NCBI GenBank assembly: GCA_001567085.1
Contig: LMZS01000130.1
Span: 1 to 48,048 of the forward strand
Source: Chloroflexi bacterium OLB15
Lineage (GTDB): Bacteria; Chloroflexota; Anaerolineae; Aggregatilineales; Phototrophicaceae
Direction: 5' to 3'
DNA: 48,048 bases
The translations under genes and the position numbers were made by a program. Below the pieces are notes generated by a model. It was given only the letters and a program-made list of their open reading frames with translations, ran no database searches and had not been told where the DNA came from. The stretch's first letter is position 1. Each line of letters opens with the position of its first letter. Below, piece after piece: positions 1 to 8,875 of the stretch.

Positions 1-86
1 TTCGCCGCGCCTTCGGTATCTACGGGCTGATCAACATTGTCCTGCGGCGATTCAGGCATTGAGTTGGCGTGAGTATCGTCGCTCAT
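1..86 (-). CDS. N-terminal fragment of an unidentified protein
   Basis: Only the first 28 codons lie in the window; the gene runs off the left edge. They begin MSDDTHANSMPESPQ and are polar and acidic, with no membrane segment or motif. The start ATG at 86 shares an ATGA overlap with the stop of the methyltransferase gene upstream, so it is probably the last visible gene of the glycan operon on this strand. An acidic disordered N-terminus like this occurs in many families, so no function is proposed. Confidence 0.55.
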   Translation of the reverse strand, partial: MSDDTHANSMPESPQDNVDQPVDTEGAA

Positions 87-991
87 GCTTCTGCTTTCGG
101 TTTCCGACCTTTAATCGCAAGGTTGACTGTTGATTTATCAGGTGTTTCGTTGATTTTATTCGGACGGTCAAAGTAGTTAAAGACCTTCAGCCCCAGATTG
201 ATCGGGTTGAGCATGCTTCCGTCATTCTTGTCAAAGGTAGTGCGGTCTGCTGCTGTCGCCATTTCTTCAGGTAGCAAGCCGCTTTCGAGCAGCGGTTTGC
301 CAATGCCATAGACGATGTTATGAATGAACGGAAAACAGGCGTGGGTGAAAGAACGTTCTTCTTCAACCTCAAAGCCAGCGTTAAGCACGGCAGCGCGCAA
401 ATCATCACGCCAGTACAAACGAACATGGTTTGCCCAGATGCCGGCAAACATGCCGTGTTGTATATGCGTATGGAACAGCATTTCCAGCGTTTTATTTATC
501 GGATCCCATAGGAAGGGGTAATCGGCGTTAGGGACAGTTACGGCAATCACGCCGCCGGGCTTGAGTACGCGATAGGCTTCCTTAAGCGCTGCGACATCAT
601 CATCCACATGCTCCAGAATTTCCGACATGATCACCGCATCAAAGGCGTTATCGGGGTAGGGCAGCGCGTACACATTGGCGTTATGGAGGGCGACATCGGG
701 CAGGTTGCCAACATTACGTTTCGCTTTTAACAGCACTTCCCAATCAAGCTCCGCGCCTACCAGATGGCAGTTACTGGCATAACGCAGCATATTGAGATAG
801 AAGCCGCGCCCGCAGGGAATATCCAGAATAACTTTGCTGTCATCTGGTTGAACCCAGTCAAAGATGGTTTCAACGCGCTTCTTGAAAGCCATGTCGGCTT
901 CGTTGCGCGTCATATGGGCGATGGTTTCTTTTGAAATTTTGCCGCTGTAATGCTCAGTCCCCGCGTGCGTATGCGTAGAAGAACTGCTCAT
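83..991 (-). CDS. Class I SAM-dependent methyltransferase
   Basis: A 302-residue cytosolic enzyme that should transfer a methyl group from S-adenosylmethionine to an unknown acceptor. SAM motif I reads VILDIPCGRGFYL, followed by an acidic ribose-binding residue in GAELDWEV. The stretches FDAVIMSEILEHVDDD and YRVLKPGGVIAVTVPN are typical of Methyltransf_11 proteins. The open frame extends to 1159, but that extension lies inside the glycosyltransferase gene. I chose the ATG at 991 because AAGGAAAC lies upstream of it and the protein then starts MSSSSTHTH. It overlaps the upstream glycosyltransferase by 38 bases and the next gene by ATGA, so the genes are translationally coupled. The context suggests modification of a glycolipid or surface glycan; the substrate is inferred only. 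Confidence 0.85.
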   Translation of the reverse strand: MSSSSTHTHAGTEHYSGKISKETIAHMTRNEADMAFKKRVETIFDWVQPDDSKVILDIPCGRGFYLNMLRYASNCHLVGAELDWEVLLKAKRNVGNLPDVALHNANVYALPYPDNAFDAVIMSEILEHVDDDVAALKEAYRVLKPGGVIAVTVPNADYPFLWDPINKTLEMLFHTHIQHGMFAGIWANHVRLYWRDDLRAAVLNAGFEVEEERSFTHACFPFIHNIVYGIGKPLLESGLLPEEMATAADRTTFDKNDGSMLNPINLGLKVFNYFDRPNKINETPDKSTVNLAIKGRKPKAEA

Positions 992-2141
992 ATTTATCAA
1001 CCGTTTCCTTGAATGAGAAGATTTGTTCAATAACCTCACGCGGCTTGCGGAAAGCCCCGGGATTTTCCAAAACATCCAGAATGGCCTGACCGATGGATTG
1101 CCAACTACCTTTTTCAGCCAGTTTGCCCATGCCCGTAACCTGTATCGGCACGCGGCCACCGGGAATATTGGTGGCGATCACGGGCGTATTGCTCAACATG
1201 GACTCGACCTGTGTTAGAGCAAAGCACTCACTGTCGCTAGTGAGTATCTGCACATCGCAGGCGGCGTAGAAATTTGCCACATCCTGCGGGTCTTGCAGCA
1301 AGCCAAGAAATATCAACTGGTCGCGATATTTGTTCACCAGTTCCTGCTGGTTTTCCCACGTGTTTTCATAGGCGATTTGATATTCGCCAGCGAAAACCAA
1401 GCGCGCGTTGGGGTATTTTTGATTCACAACTTCTAGCGCCCGGATTGCCAGATCGGGGCGTTTTTCTTCAACAAAGCGGTGCGCAAAGCCGATGACCGGG
1501 CCGCCGTCTTTAGACCACTCCGCGTGCAGTTCTTCAACACGCTGCGGATTCGGCAGCGGCATGTGTACGGGCGGGTAATTCGGTGTCACTTTGTCCATGA
1601 ACGGCTGAAGATAGTACGAGTTATCGGCATAATCCTGACTGTAAGCGATAATACGCGAGGCTTGCCGTGCCGCCAACTTATACATCTGGAACATGGCGCT
1701 GCGAATGAAACGGTTGGTCAGGCCATCAGGCAATATTAAATCGCCATGATGGGTGATCACCAGCTTGCGCCCGGTGATTTTTGAAAGGCCTGCGGTGAGT
1801 GCTGTTTCTAGCATCGGGGTATGAATGCTGACTACGTCATGCTCTTTCATCAGCTTGTAGGCTGCCCATGGATAGGCGGGCATGATCATGCCCCGGCTCA
1901 TACGCAGCGGCGCCCACAGGCGAACGATACGCACGCCTTCGTGCATAGAAACATCATCGCGGGGTAAATCGTTGCGGTAGCGAGCAGTCAGCACAGTGAC
2001 TTCATGCCCACGCCTGACCAGCTCTTCGGCCACGCGCTGCACATGGATCGTTAGCCCGGTTCTATGTGGGAAATAGTACAGTAGGCAGATCAATATTTTG
2101 AGCTTGCGCCCGTTTTTCGGGACTGAATTGAGCAAATCCAT
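954..2141 (-). CDS. GT4-family glycosyltransferase (GT-B fold)
   Basis: A 395-residue cytosolic or membrane-associated glycosyltransferase. The N-terminal half has the pattern LKILICLLYYFPHRTG...HVQRVAEELVRRGHEVTVLT typical of Glyco_transf_4. The C-terminal half has PVIGFAHRFVEEKRPDLAI and the retaining-GT4 E-x7-E motif in ECFALTQVE, followed by TPVIATNIPGG. It would add a sugar from a nucleotide donor to a lipid or glycan acceptor. It lies five bases downstream of the flippase-like gene and overlaps the methyltransferase downstream, giving an envelope glycan operon. The family is certain; donor and acceptor cannot be told from sequence. Confidence 0.92.
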   Translation of the reverse strand: MDLLNSVPKNGRKLKILICLLYYFPHRTGLTIHVQRVAEELVRRGHEVTVLTARYRNDLPRDDVSMHEGVRIVRLWAPLRMSRGMIMPAYPWAAYKLMKEHDVVSIHTPMLETALTAGLSKITGRKLVITHHGDLILPDGLTNRFIRSAMFQMYKLAARQASRIIAYSQDYADNSYYLQPFMDKVTPNYPPVHMPLPNPQRVEELHAEWSKDGGPVIGFAHRFVEEKRPDLAIRALEVVNQKYPNARLVFAGEYQIAYENTWENQQELVNKYRDQLIFLGLLQDPQDVANFYAACDVQILTSDSECFALTQVESMLSNTPVIATNIPGGRVPIQVTGMGKLAEKGSWQSIGQAILDVLENPGAFRKPREVIEQIFSFKETVDKYEQFFYAYARGD

Positions 2142-2146
2142 CTGAG

Positions 2147-3166
2147 CTACCCTGCGGCGCTTTCTTGCTGGCGCATGCCGCGTATGCCTTCTGATAGTTG
2201 TTCGAGGCTGATGCCTTCCTGAATAAATCCGAATACGCCTAACACAGTCGACATCCCCAGATTGAGCGCGTGAACTGCGATGGCAAATGCCACCATGGTT
2301 TCATAACTGCCGCCCGGATTCATCGCTTGCAGCGACAACACGATGGAGGCTTCATAGGGGCCAACGTTACCGGGAACAGCCGGAACAGCCACCGCAAATG
2401 AGGCCGCCGCTGTGAACAAGCAGGTTGCTGCCCAATTGCCCTGACCAAAGAAGGCGATCATCAGCACATAGCCAGAGGCGATAGATAGCGCCCATGCAAC
2501 TGTCGTCCAAAATAAAATCGGCAGCAGAGTGCCAATATGGGTTAACGGCTTCAAACCATCCAGAAACTGCCTGAGCCATTCGACAATGTTCCAGCGATCA
2601 GTGATAGCCGCAGGCACAATTCGCGCGGCCAGATTGGCTGATCGCTTCGGGTTGAGCGCCATGATGATCAGAATTGCAAACCCGATGATCACCAACGGCG
2701 CGAAGGCGGCAGCAGCGGTCTGTAGCTCAGGGGGAATGGGCGCGGCTGTGAGCGCCAACCCTAGAATAACCAGCACAGCCAGCGTATCCAACAGGCGTTC
2801 AACGATGATCGTGCTGAAAGAAGTAAACATGGGTACAGGCGGCTTTGCGCGGCTGGCAAGAAAAGCGCGCGCCAATTCGCCCAACCGGAAAGGCACAAGG
2901 CCGTTAATCAAATAGGTGACGTTGATGATATTGAAAGAGCGCCACAGGGGCAGTACGTGATTGAGCAGGACGCGCCAGCGAACGGCGCGGGCGGCAAGAC
3001 CGAGCAGCACCAGGATTGCCGATGGCACAACATAACCATACTGCGCCTGGCTGAGCGCGCGCCCTAATTCCTGTAGGTTGATCTGTTTGCCGATCATATA
3101 AATGGCTGCCAGGCTGAGGATGCCACCCAGCAGGAATATCCGCCAATATTTCCGGATGAAGTTCAA
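2147..3166 (-). CDS. Flippase-like integral membrane protein (LPG synthase TM / YbhN family)
   Basis: A polytopic membrane protein of about 339 residues with roughly eight hydrophobic helices. It carries the signature LVPFRLGELARAFLASR and VPAVPGNVGPYEASIV of the family formed by the membrane domain of lysylphosphatidylglycerol synthase (UPF0104/YbhN, 'flippase-like domain'). There is no catalytic C-terminal lysyl-transfer domain, so lipid or glycolipid translocation is more likely than synthesis. The frame stays open to a TTG at 3211. I prefer the TTG at 3166 because AAGGGAG sits nine bases before it and the protein then begins MNFIRKYWRIF, directly before the first helix. It heads the operon with the glycosyltransferase and methyltransferase. 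Confidence 0.85.
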   Translation of the reverse strand: MNFIRKYWRIFLLGGILSLAAIYMIGKQINLQELGRALSQAQYGYVVPSAILVLLGLAARAVRWRVLLNHVLPLWRSFNIINVTYLINGLVPFRLGELARAFLASRAKPPVPMFTSFSTIIVERLLDTLAVLVILGLALTAAPIPPELQTAAAAFAPLVIIGFAILIIMALNPKRSANLAARIVPAAITDRWNIVEWLRQFLDGLKPLTHIGTLLPILFWTTVAWALSIASGYVLMIAFFGQGNWAATCLFTAAASFAVAVPAVPGNVGPYEASIVLSLQAMNPGGSYETMVAFAIAVHALNLGMSTVLGVFGFIQEGISLEQLSEGIRGMRQQESAAG

Positions 3167-3249
3167 AACAGGCTGCTCCCTTGCTCGCTGTCGGATTATA
3201 TCATGGAACAAAAACGTGTTTGGTAAGCATCCGCCAGCGCGCGCTTGCC

Positions 3250-3279
3250 TTGACAGACTAGGCTGACGCTACGTATAAT
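3250..3279 (+). promoter_or_regulatory. Sigma-70-type promoter of tRNA-Gly
   Basis: A perfect -35 box TTGACA (3250-3255) and a perfect -10 box TATAAT (3274-3279) are separated by 18 bases. Transcription would begin near 3286, a few bases before the mature tRNA 5' end. Confidence 0.85.
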
Positions 3280-3291
3280 TTTCAATGTTAC

Positions 3292-3364
3292 GCGGGTGTA
3301 ACTCAGTTGGTAGAGTGTTTGCTTCCCAAGCAAAATGTCGTGGGTTCGAATCCCATCACCCGCT
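3292..3364 (+). tRNA. tRNA-Gly (anticodon CCC)
   Basis: A 73-base cloverleaf. The acceptor arms GCGGGTG and CACCCGC pair perfectly. The D-arm contains AGTTGGTAGAG. The anticodon stem TTTGC/GCAAA encloses the loop TTCCCAA, giving CCC, and the T-loop is TTCGAAT. The discriminator base is T and no CCA is encoded. It reads GGG codons. Confidence 0.95.
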
Positions 3365-3370
3365 CTTTCA

Positions 3371-3393
3371 AAACGACCTGAATGGTCGTTTTT
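3371..3393 (+). terminator. Rho-independent terminator after tRNA-Gly
   Basis: Stem AAACGACC / GGTCGTTT with loop TGAAT, ending in a short T-run, placed seven bases after the tRNA. It separates the tRNA from the L25 gene, which has its own promoter. Confidence 0.75.
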
Positions 3394-3521
3394 GATTCCA
3401 ATCGGAACTGGAACCGTCAGCCTCCGCAAATAGATATGTCGTTAATTCCCGAAAAAGAGGTTCATATCAAAAATTATATGCAGGTTTCGAGCTGTGATTT
3501 CTATTTGTTATAAGTTTTCCA

Positions 3522-3550
3522 TTGACCGGGTTACTCGTGTGGCTTAAAAT
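3522..3550 (+). promoter_or_regulatory. Promoter of the L25 gene
   Basis: TTGACC (3522-3527), a 17-base spacer and TAAAAT (3545-3550). Transcription would start near 3557, leaving a leader of about 67 bases before the GTG start of L25. Confidence 0.7.
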
Positions 3551-3623
3551 GAGCAGTCTTCCAAGGTAATATGAACGCTGCGCGGCGAACCTGCCGCTCG
3601 TTTTTTGTTGTGGAGATAGAACT

Positions 3624-4274
3624 GTGGCAGAACAATTCTCGCTGGATGCCCAGCCGCGCGACCTGACCGGCAAAAAGGTGGGACGACTGCGCCGCGACGG
3701 GCTGGTTCCCGTTGTGGTATATGGCGCGAAGATTGAACCGGTCAACCTGCAAATTCCATATCGCGCGCTGCAACTTGCTCTGGCACATGCCGGCGGCACC
3801 AATTTGATCAATTTGAACGTTGAAGGCGGCAATAACCAGCAGGTGCTAGCCCGTTCCGTACAGCGTGATGTGATCAAGGGCAGCATACTGCACGTAGATT
3901 TCCTTGCGGTAGATGCTTCAACCAAGATTTCAACCGTTGTACAAATTCATCTGAACGGTGAAGCCCCGGCAGTGAAGGCTGGCCTTGGTGTGCTGTTAAA
4001 TGGTATTCAGTCCATTGAAATTGAAGCCCTGCCTGCTGACCTGATCGGGCGCGTTGATGTGGATCTGTCTGCGCTCAAGGAAGTGAACGACTCGATCCAT
4101 GTTCGCGATTTGAATCTGGGCGATAAAGTGACTATCCTCACCGATCCAGATGATATGGTGGTTCGCGTGACGATGGTTCACGAAGTTGAGGAAGAAGCCA
4201 CTGATGAAGTGACCTCTGCTGAACCTGAAGTCGTTAAGAAGGGTAAGGCTGACGAAGAAGAGGACGAGGATTAA
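3624..4274 (+). CDS. rplY: 50S ribosomal protein L25/TL5 (Ctc form)
   Basis: A 216-residue ribosomal protein that binds 5S rRNA in the large subunit. Residues 1-95 form the L25 domain (RDLTGKKVGRLRRDGLVPVVVYG, and YRALQLAL). Residues 100-185 form the TL5/Ctc C-terminal beta domain (LGVLLNGIQSIEIEALPADLIGRVDVDLSAL). The tail after about residue 190 is very acidic and ends EEEDED, as in long Ctc forms. The start is GTG at 3624, with GGAG eight bases upstream. It is a single-gene unit with its own promoter and a strong terminator. Confidence 0.95.
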   Translation: MAEQFSLDAQPRDLTGKKVGRLRRDGLVPVVVYGAKIEPVNLQIPYRALQLALAHAGGTNLINLNVEGGNNQQVLARSVQRDVIKGSILHVDFLAVDASTKISTVVQIHLNGEAPAVKAGLGVLLNGIQSIEIEALPADLIGRVDVDLSALKEVNDSIHVRDLNLGDKVTILTDPDDMVVRVTMVHEVEEEATDEVTSAEPEVVKKGKADEEEDED

Positions 4275-4297
4275 CCTCTCCATTCCCTGCGAATATG

Positions 4298-4328
4298 AAA
4301 ACGGGTCTCCATGCGAGACCCGTTTTTT
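4298..4328 (+). terminator. Rho-independent terminator after the L25 gene
   Basis: Twelve-base stem AAAACGGGTCTC / GAGACCCGTTTT with loop CATGC, continuing into T residues. The complementary strand also shows a hairpin followed by TTTT, so it may serve the opposing acylase gene as well. Confidence 0.9.
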
Positions 4329-4393
4329 GTTCCTGAAATATGCTGAAGATGGAGATTTTGAAAGGGTGCGGCAAATGCCACACCCCTGAAAAT

Positions 4394-6955
4394 TTAGCTT
4401 GCTGGTTGCAGCACCAGCCGCGATCCCAGCGATGCTTCAACCGCTTCGCGGGTGTAGAGCATCGGGTGATATTGAATGTTTGCCCACTGTCCGATCTGAT
4501 CGTCATAGTGTGGGCTGAACGGATGCCCGCTTTGCCCGGTGGTGATGATGGATTGGCTGGCATCGAAATCAGAGAAATCAACGATCATGCGCATGGAGGG
4601 CAGCGAGCCTAGATTGAAATTGCCTTCCAGACCAGCTTCAGTGCTCCAGCCAGTTGCGTTCACGATCTCAGAACCGCCGCCCACAGGCTGCGGCCCGCGA
4701 TTCACAATGTTCTCAATCGGATCAATGCCGCTTAAACCCAACGGGTTGCTTACAAATACCGCCCCGTGAATGTTGCCCCATTCCCATGCGTCACGATCTG
4801 CGCCCAGTAAACTTTGCGCCTGTGAAATGGCCTCGCCCAGCGCCATTTTCAGAATATCATCGCGGGTTTCGGTCACATCACCTGTTGCAGCATGATCCCA
4901 CCAGTCATTTTCAGGATCGTTCATCAACACGCCTGCCGAATAGAGATTGTGGCCGCTGGGACGCACATCATCCGGCAGTTGATCGGTAAACAGGTCATTC
5001 AGCAAATGCGCGCTGAAAATGCTGAAAAAGGCTGCCTGCGGGCTGTCGCTATCGCTGCTGAAATCCCAGGTTCCAAGCCAGTCACGGTAATCGTTGAGCG
5101 TTTCATCCTCGTAATCAACAGCGGTCAGGAAAGGCATAATATCCTGCGCATCTACCGAGATGTTGTCTCCGTGAATAGTCTGGTAATCGGCAATGCTGAG
5201 CGGCGCAAGCTCGTTGAGAAGATCGTTGATTCGCTGCCCGCGCTGCCCGTAAGACCAATCGTAGCTGAGCAGGTAGTTGGCATCTTCGCCCAGCACTTCG
5301 GCAAGCTGGTCATAGTATTCCAGCGGCACAACGGCTTGATTTGCGGTTGCGATATATTCGCGTTCCGGATTGTAGATGCGGGGCAGGTTATCAAAGGGGA
5401 TATAGCCCTGCCACTCATTAGCATCGCTTGAGCCATCGGTTGGCAGCAGGCCGGTGTGATCAACAGCGCGGATCGGGATACTGCCAGGCGTCTGATAGCC
5501 AATGTTGCCGGCGGTATCTGCAAAGACGAAATTCTGCGATGGCACGTCCCAGTAAGACAGCGCTTCACGGAATTCTTCCCAGTTGGTAGCCTGATTCAGT
5601 TTCAATACTGAAGTGAAGAGTGTGCCGGTGTCCAGCCCCGTCCAGCGCAGCGCCAGCGGGTCTTCGTTGTTGAACCCGCTGAGCTGACCATCATCGCCAA
5701 TCTGGTTGTCGTTGATAATCGGGCCAAGATGGGTTTCTCGTACCTGAAAAGTGACCGCAGGAACTCCATCGCCAAAGGTGATGGTTTCTTCGCGAACGGT
5801 CATATCCCGCCATTCACCATTCCACTGATATTGCAGCGGGTTGTCTGGATTTACCGTAATCTGATACAAGTCTTGCACGTCTGCGCCAACGTTGGTGACG
5901 CCCCACGCAATGTGATCGTTATGACCGATGATCACGCCGGGCGTGGCGGGCAGGGCAAATCCTCGCAGGTTATACGGGCATTCGTCGGTTATAGGCTGGC
6001 AGTGCAAGCCGATCTCGTACCAGATGGCGGGCATTTGAATGCCAAGATGCGGGTCGTTTGCCAGCAGCGGTTGGCCGCTTTCGGTCATGCCGCCCGTACT
6101 CACCCAGTTATTGCTGCCGATGTTTGGCTCTGTGCTTGTGCCGGTCAGGAAGGCCAGCTCACCGGTGATATTGCCCGCCATTTGCATACCGTTGATGGCG
6201 GCGGTATTGGTCAGCGCGGCGCTCTGACCGAGACTGGCTTCGCTGATCGGTAAATCAGCCTCGTCAACAATGGTTGGACGTTCGCCATACGGCCACATGG
6301 GCGTGAAATCTTCAGTCATTTCCGCGCCAACAGTTTCCGTCAAACTCTGGCGGGTAAGCTCACTGCTATAAGTATCGGTCAGGTTCCAGGCCATCACTTT
6401 GCCCCAAACCACTGTATCTACCGGCGTCCAGGGGGCAATCGTAATGTCTACGCCAGTTAACCCCAGCAGGCGATACTCCAGCGCAAGCTGTGCCGGGGAA
6501 CGGCTGGAAATGTATGCGTTGACGCCATCGGCAAAAGCCTGAATAGCGGCAAGGCTTTCAGGATCGGCGGCGGCTACATCACGCTCAGCGGCTTCGCGCC
6601 AGCCTGCTGTACGGATGAAAACGTCAGTGCCGAAAACACTGTCGTTTTGCCCGGTCAATTCTTCAATTGAGCCGCTGCCAATGTGGCGGGCAAACTCCAT
6701 TTGCCACCAGCGATCTTGTGCCTGCACCACGCCTTGTGCGAAGAACAGGTCATGTGGCGTGCTGGCGTAAATATGCGGGATCCCATAGGTGTCCCGCAGA
6801 ATTTCGACTTCACCATCCAATCCTTGCAAGCGCAGCGTGCCTTCTTCCTGTGGAAGCGGGCCACGTGTGGTGTCGTTATAAAACAGAAAACCGCCGACAA
6901 CGGCGACGATCACCACCAACAGCAAGACCAGCAAAATGATCTTTAAAACTTTCAT
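4394..6955 (-). CDS. Penicillin acylase (penicillin amidase) family Ntn-hydrolase
   Basis: An 853-residue secreted or membrane-anchored amidohydrolase that should be processed autocatalytically into alpha and beta chains. Residues 5-26 form one hydrophobic segment (signal anchor or uncleaved signal). The N-terminal chain has GEVEILRDTYGIPHIYA and the alpha-chain signature FAQGVVQAQDRWWQME. Ser281 in NIGSNNWVSTG is the expected beta-chain N-terminal nucleophile, followed by PLLANDPHLG, all standard for the family. Substrates include beta-lactam side chains, acyl-homoserine lactones and N-acyl amino acids; which one applies here is unknown. AGGAG lies seven bases before the ATG. It follows era by nine bases, so the two are probably co-transcribed. 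Confidence 0.93.
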   Translation of the reverse strand: MKVLKIILLVLLLVVIVAVVGGFLFYNDTTRGPLPQEEGTLRLQGLDGEVEILRDTYGIPHIYASTPHDLFFAQGVVQAQDRWWQMEFARHIGSGSIEELTGQNDSVFGTDVFIRTAGWREAAERDVAAADPESLAAIQAFADGVNAYISSRSPAQLALEYRLLGLTGVDITIAPWTPVDTVVWGKVMAWNLTDTYSSELTRQSLTETVGAEMTEDFTPMWPYGERPTIVDEADLPISEASLGQSAALTNTAAINGMQMAGNITGELAFLTGTSTEPNIGSNNWVSTGGMTESGQPLLANDPHLGIQMPAIWYEIGLHCQPITDECPYNLRGFALPATPGVIIGHNDHIAWGVTNVGADVQDLYQITVNPDNPLQYQWNGEWRDMTVREETITFGDGVPAVTFQVRETHLGPIINDNQIGDDGQLSGFNNEDPLALRWTGLDTGTLFTSVLKLNQATNWEEFREALSYWDVPSQNFVFADTAGNIGYQTPGSIPIRAVDHTGLLPTDGSSDANEWQGYIPFDNLPRIYNPEREYIATANQAVVPLEYYDQLAEVLGEDANYLLSYDWSYGQRGQRINDLLNELAPLSIADYQTIHGDNISVDAQDIMPFLTAVDYEDETLNDYRDWLGTWDFSSDSDSPQAAFFSIFSAHLLNDLFTDQLPDDVRPSGHNLYSAGVLMNDPENDWWDHAATGDVTETRDDILKMALGEAISQAQSLLGADRDAWEWGNIHGAVFVSNPLGLSGIDPIENIVNRGPQPVGGGSEIVNATGWSTEAGLEGNFNLGSLPSMRMIVDFSDFDASQSIITTGQSGHPFSPHYDDQIGQWANIQYHPMLYTREAVEASLGSRLVLQPAS

Positions 6956-6964
6956 GCTATTCTC

Positions 6965-7930
6965 CTAAGAACGATCATCTTTTAGGCGATAACCAAGACG
7001 GCGCATTAAGTCTTCGTCACTACGCCAATTTTTCGCTACTTTCACATTGAGTTCCAGATATACGCTTGTGCCAAGTATATTGCTGAGTTCCGCCCGCGCC
7101 AGCGAGCCAATTTGCTTTATTTTTTCTCCGTTCTTGCCAATGACGATGCCCTTTTGCGAATCGCGTTCTACATAAATGACCGCGCTGATATAGGTTAAAT
7201 TTTCGCTGCGCTCGCGGAAGCTGTCTATTTCCACAGCGACCGCGTAGGGGATTTCATCTTCAGTGCTGATCATCACTTTTTCGCGCACAACTTCGGCAGC
7301 GATGAAACGCATATTCACTTCACTGACCTGATCTGCCGGGTAGTAGCGTGGCCCCATAGGCATCTTGGACTTTAAATCATCCAGCAGCACATCTACGTTA
7401 TCGCCATTTTGCGCGCTGATGAGCAGCAGGCGTTCATGGGGCAGCAGCGCCGCATATTCTTCGACGCGCGCACGTTTTACCGCCTCATTCAGCGCAATAT
7501 CACCCTTGTTGACGGCCAGGACTACAGGCGTTGCGCCGCGCAATCGCTGCACGGTTTCGGCCAGATAGCGATCCCCATCGTCCGGCGTCTCGGAAAGATC
7601 CATCAGCAGCAGAATCACATCGGCATCGCGAAAGGCGGTTTCTGCCGCTTTCACCATATATTCGCCCAGCTTGTGCTGAGGCGCGTGTAAACCGGGAGTA
7701 TCTATAAACAGGATTTGCGTCTTGTCGTCTGTATAGATACCTAACTGTTGGCGGCGTGTGGTTTGGGGTTTGGGGCTAACGATAGCGATTTTTTGCCCGA
7801 TCAGCCGGTTGATCAGGGTGGATTTGCCAACATTTGGCCGTCCGACGACGGCAACAACGCCGGATTGATGATCTGGTGGTAGCTGGTCGTCAAAAACACT
7901 GTCAAGCTCATTCATAAGGTTGCTAGCCAT
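6965..7930 (-). CDS. era: GTPase Era
   Basis: Era is a GTPase that binds the 3' end of 16S rRNA and assists 30S assembly. The protein is 321 residues, slightly longer than usual because of an N-terminal extension. The G-motifs are G1 GRPNVGKS (30-37), the switch region with TTRR, G3 DTPG (77-80) and G4 NKGD. The KH RNA-binding domain at the C-terminus contains GIVIGKNGEKIKQIG. The ATG at 7930 overlaps the upstream gene by 19 bases. The in-frame ATG at 7915 (protein starting MNELD) would give an ATGA overlap and is an equally good start. It sits between an unknown gene and the acylase gene. Confidence 0.95.
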   Translation of the reverse strand: MASNLMNELDSVFDDQLPPDHQSGVVAVVGRPNVGKSTLINRLIGQKIAIVSPKPQTTRRQQLGIYTDDKTQILFIDTPGLHAPQHKLGEYMVKAAETAFRDADVILLLMDLSETPDDGDRYLAETVQRLRGATPVVLAVNKGDIALNEAVKRARVEEYAALLPHERLLLISAQNGDNVDVLLDDLKSKMPMGPRYYPADQVSEVNMRFIAAEVVREKVMISTEDEIPYAVAVEIDSFRERSENLTYISAVIYVERDSQKGIVIGKNGEKIKQIGSLARAELSNILGTSVYLELNVKVAKNWRSDEDLMRRLGYRLKDDRS

Positions 7931-8412
7931 GCCGCTTCTGTTTCAAAAAGTGGAAGGTGACTCCGTAAGCGCTCAGGCATTGAATCCGGCTGAGCGCAGA
8001 TCAGGGCGTTGATGCTGCCTAAGGGGGCGGCAGGCCGCTGATCGGTGAAGGCCAGCACCATGACGGGCATGGCAAGATCAAGATTTTTGACGTAAGTCAT
8101 GTCATCTTTGCCATCACTGCGAAGACCAAATACCTCTGCGCGGGGATATATATTGCTGCGCTTGATTAAAAAATCCCATGCAGGTTCGCCATTAAGCATT
8201 TGCCCGTAATCAATAGCGACCAGTTCTGGAATGATAGCAAGGTGCGGCTTCCCCAGATACCGGATGCCGTAGCGAAGCGCAAACTTGCCATTTGCGCTAA
8301 TAGGCGAATTTTCGGGCGCGGCTGCTGCCAGTGCTTTTTGCCCGCCAATTTCGATCAAAAAACCAGTAAACTGATCTTCAACAGATTGGCGCGGCGGGAT
8401 AGCAGACGGCAT
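7912..8412 (-). CDS. Uncharacterised 166-residue protein upstream of era
   Basis: I do not recognise this protein. It is soluble, with no signal or membrane segment. It has hydrophobic stretches such as HLAIIPELVAIDYGQ and LAMPVMVLAFTDQ, which suggest a compact alpha/beta domain, and an NGKFALRYGIRYLGKPHLA segment. Codon use and the tight spacing (10 bases after the His-tailed protein gene, overlap with era) support a real gene in the same operon. The position next to era does not by itself define a role. Confidence 0.7.
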   Translation of the reverse strand: MPSAIPPRQSVEDQFTGFLIEIGGQKALAAAAPENSPISANGKFALRYGIRYLGKPHLAIIPELVAIDYGQMLNGEPAWDFLIKRSNIYPRAEVFGLRSDGKDDMTYVKNLDLAMPVMVLAFTDQRPAAPLGSINALICAQPDSMPERLRSHLPLFETEAAWLATL

Positions 8413-8422
8413 CTTTCAGCGC

Positions 8423-8755
8423 TTAATGGTGGGCTGCGTGTGAATCCGCTGCTGCGACGGCATGATCTTCACTTGGAGCGATGGCATGTTCGGTGCTGTG
8501 CCCGTGACCATCGTCCAGCGGTTGATTGATGTCATCAAAATGCTTGAATGGTTGTACAACGGCAACCCAACCCACGATACCGAGGATGAGGAAACCCAAC
8601 CCGCCTAAAAACAGAAATAGCAGCAGGTTTCCCTGAGGTTCGGTCACGAACGCGCCGACAAACAAAACGCTGATCATCAGGATTAACCCGATGCCGGCCA
8701 GCATTGAGAGGCCAAATAACAGAGGCTGGCTTGTCTTTTTGAAATTGTAGTTCAC
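8423..8755 (-). CDS. Small two-helix membrane protein with His/Asp-rich tail
   Basis: A 110-residue protein with two strong membrane helices (about residues 12-36 and 44-68). The polar C-terminal tail carries at least nine histidines, with motifs DDGHGHSTEHA, EDHAVAAADSHAAHH. The start is GTG at 8755 with AGGAG about ten bases upstream. Such tails often bind Zn, Ni or Cu, but binding here is inference. It is the first gene of the minus-strand set leading to era. No named family is recognised. Confidence 0.75.
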   Translation of the reverse strand: MNYNFKKTSQPLLFGLSMLAGIGLILMISVLFVGAFVTEPQGNLLLFLFLGGLGFLILGIVGWVAVVQPFKHFDDINQPLDDGHGHSTEHAIAPSEDHAVAAADSHAAHH

Positions 8756-8875
8756 CGGATGCTGCTCCTGAGTAGTCGCATTCGTTTTTGTTAATGGTTA
8801 TCCTTTGATTTTGCCGTTAGTGTCATCACCCGTCAACCCTACTTCGTATATTCGCGTTAGGAAAAGGAGAGGTCT

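Noticed and set aside
3196..3429. 77-residue frame opposite tRNA-Gly
   Set aside because: It covers the tRNA, its promoter and terminator on the other strand and has no family features.
3467..3925. 152-residue frame antisense to the L25 gene
   Set aside because: Composition is Ser/Arg-rich as expected for a shadow of a real gene; L25 is certain on the other strand.
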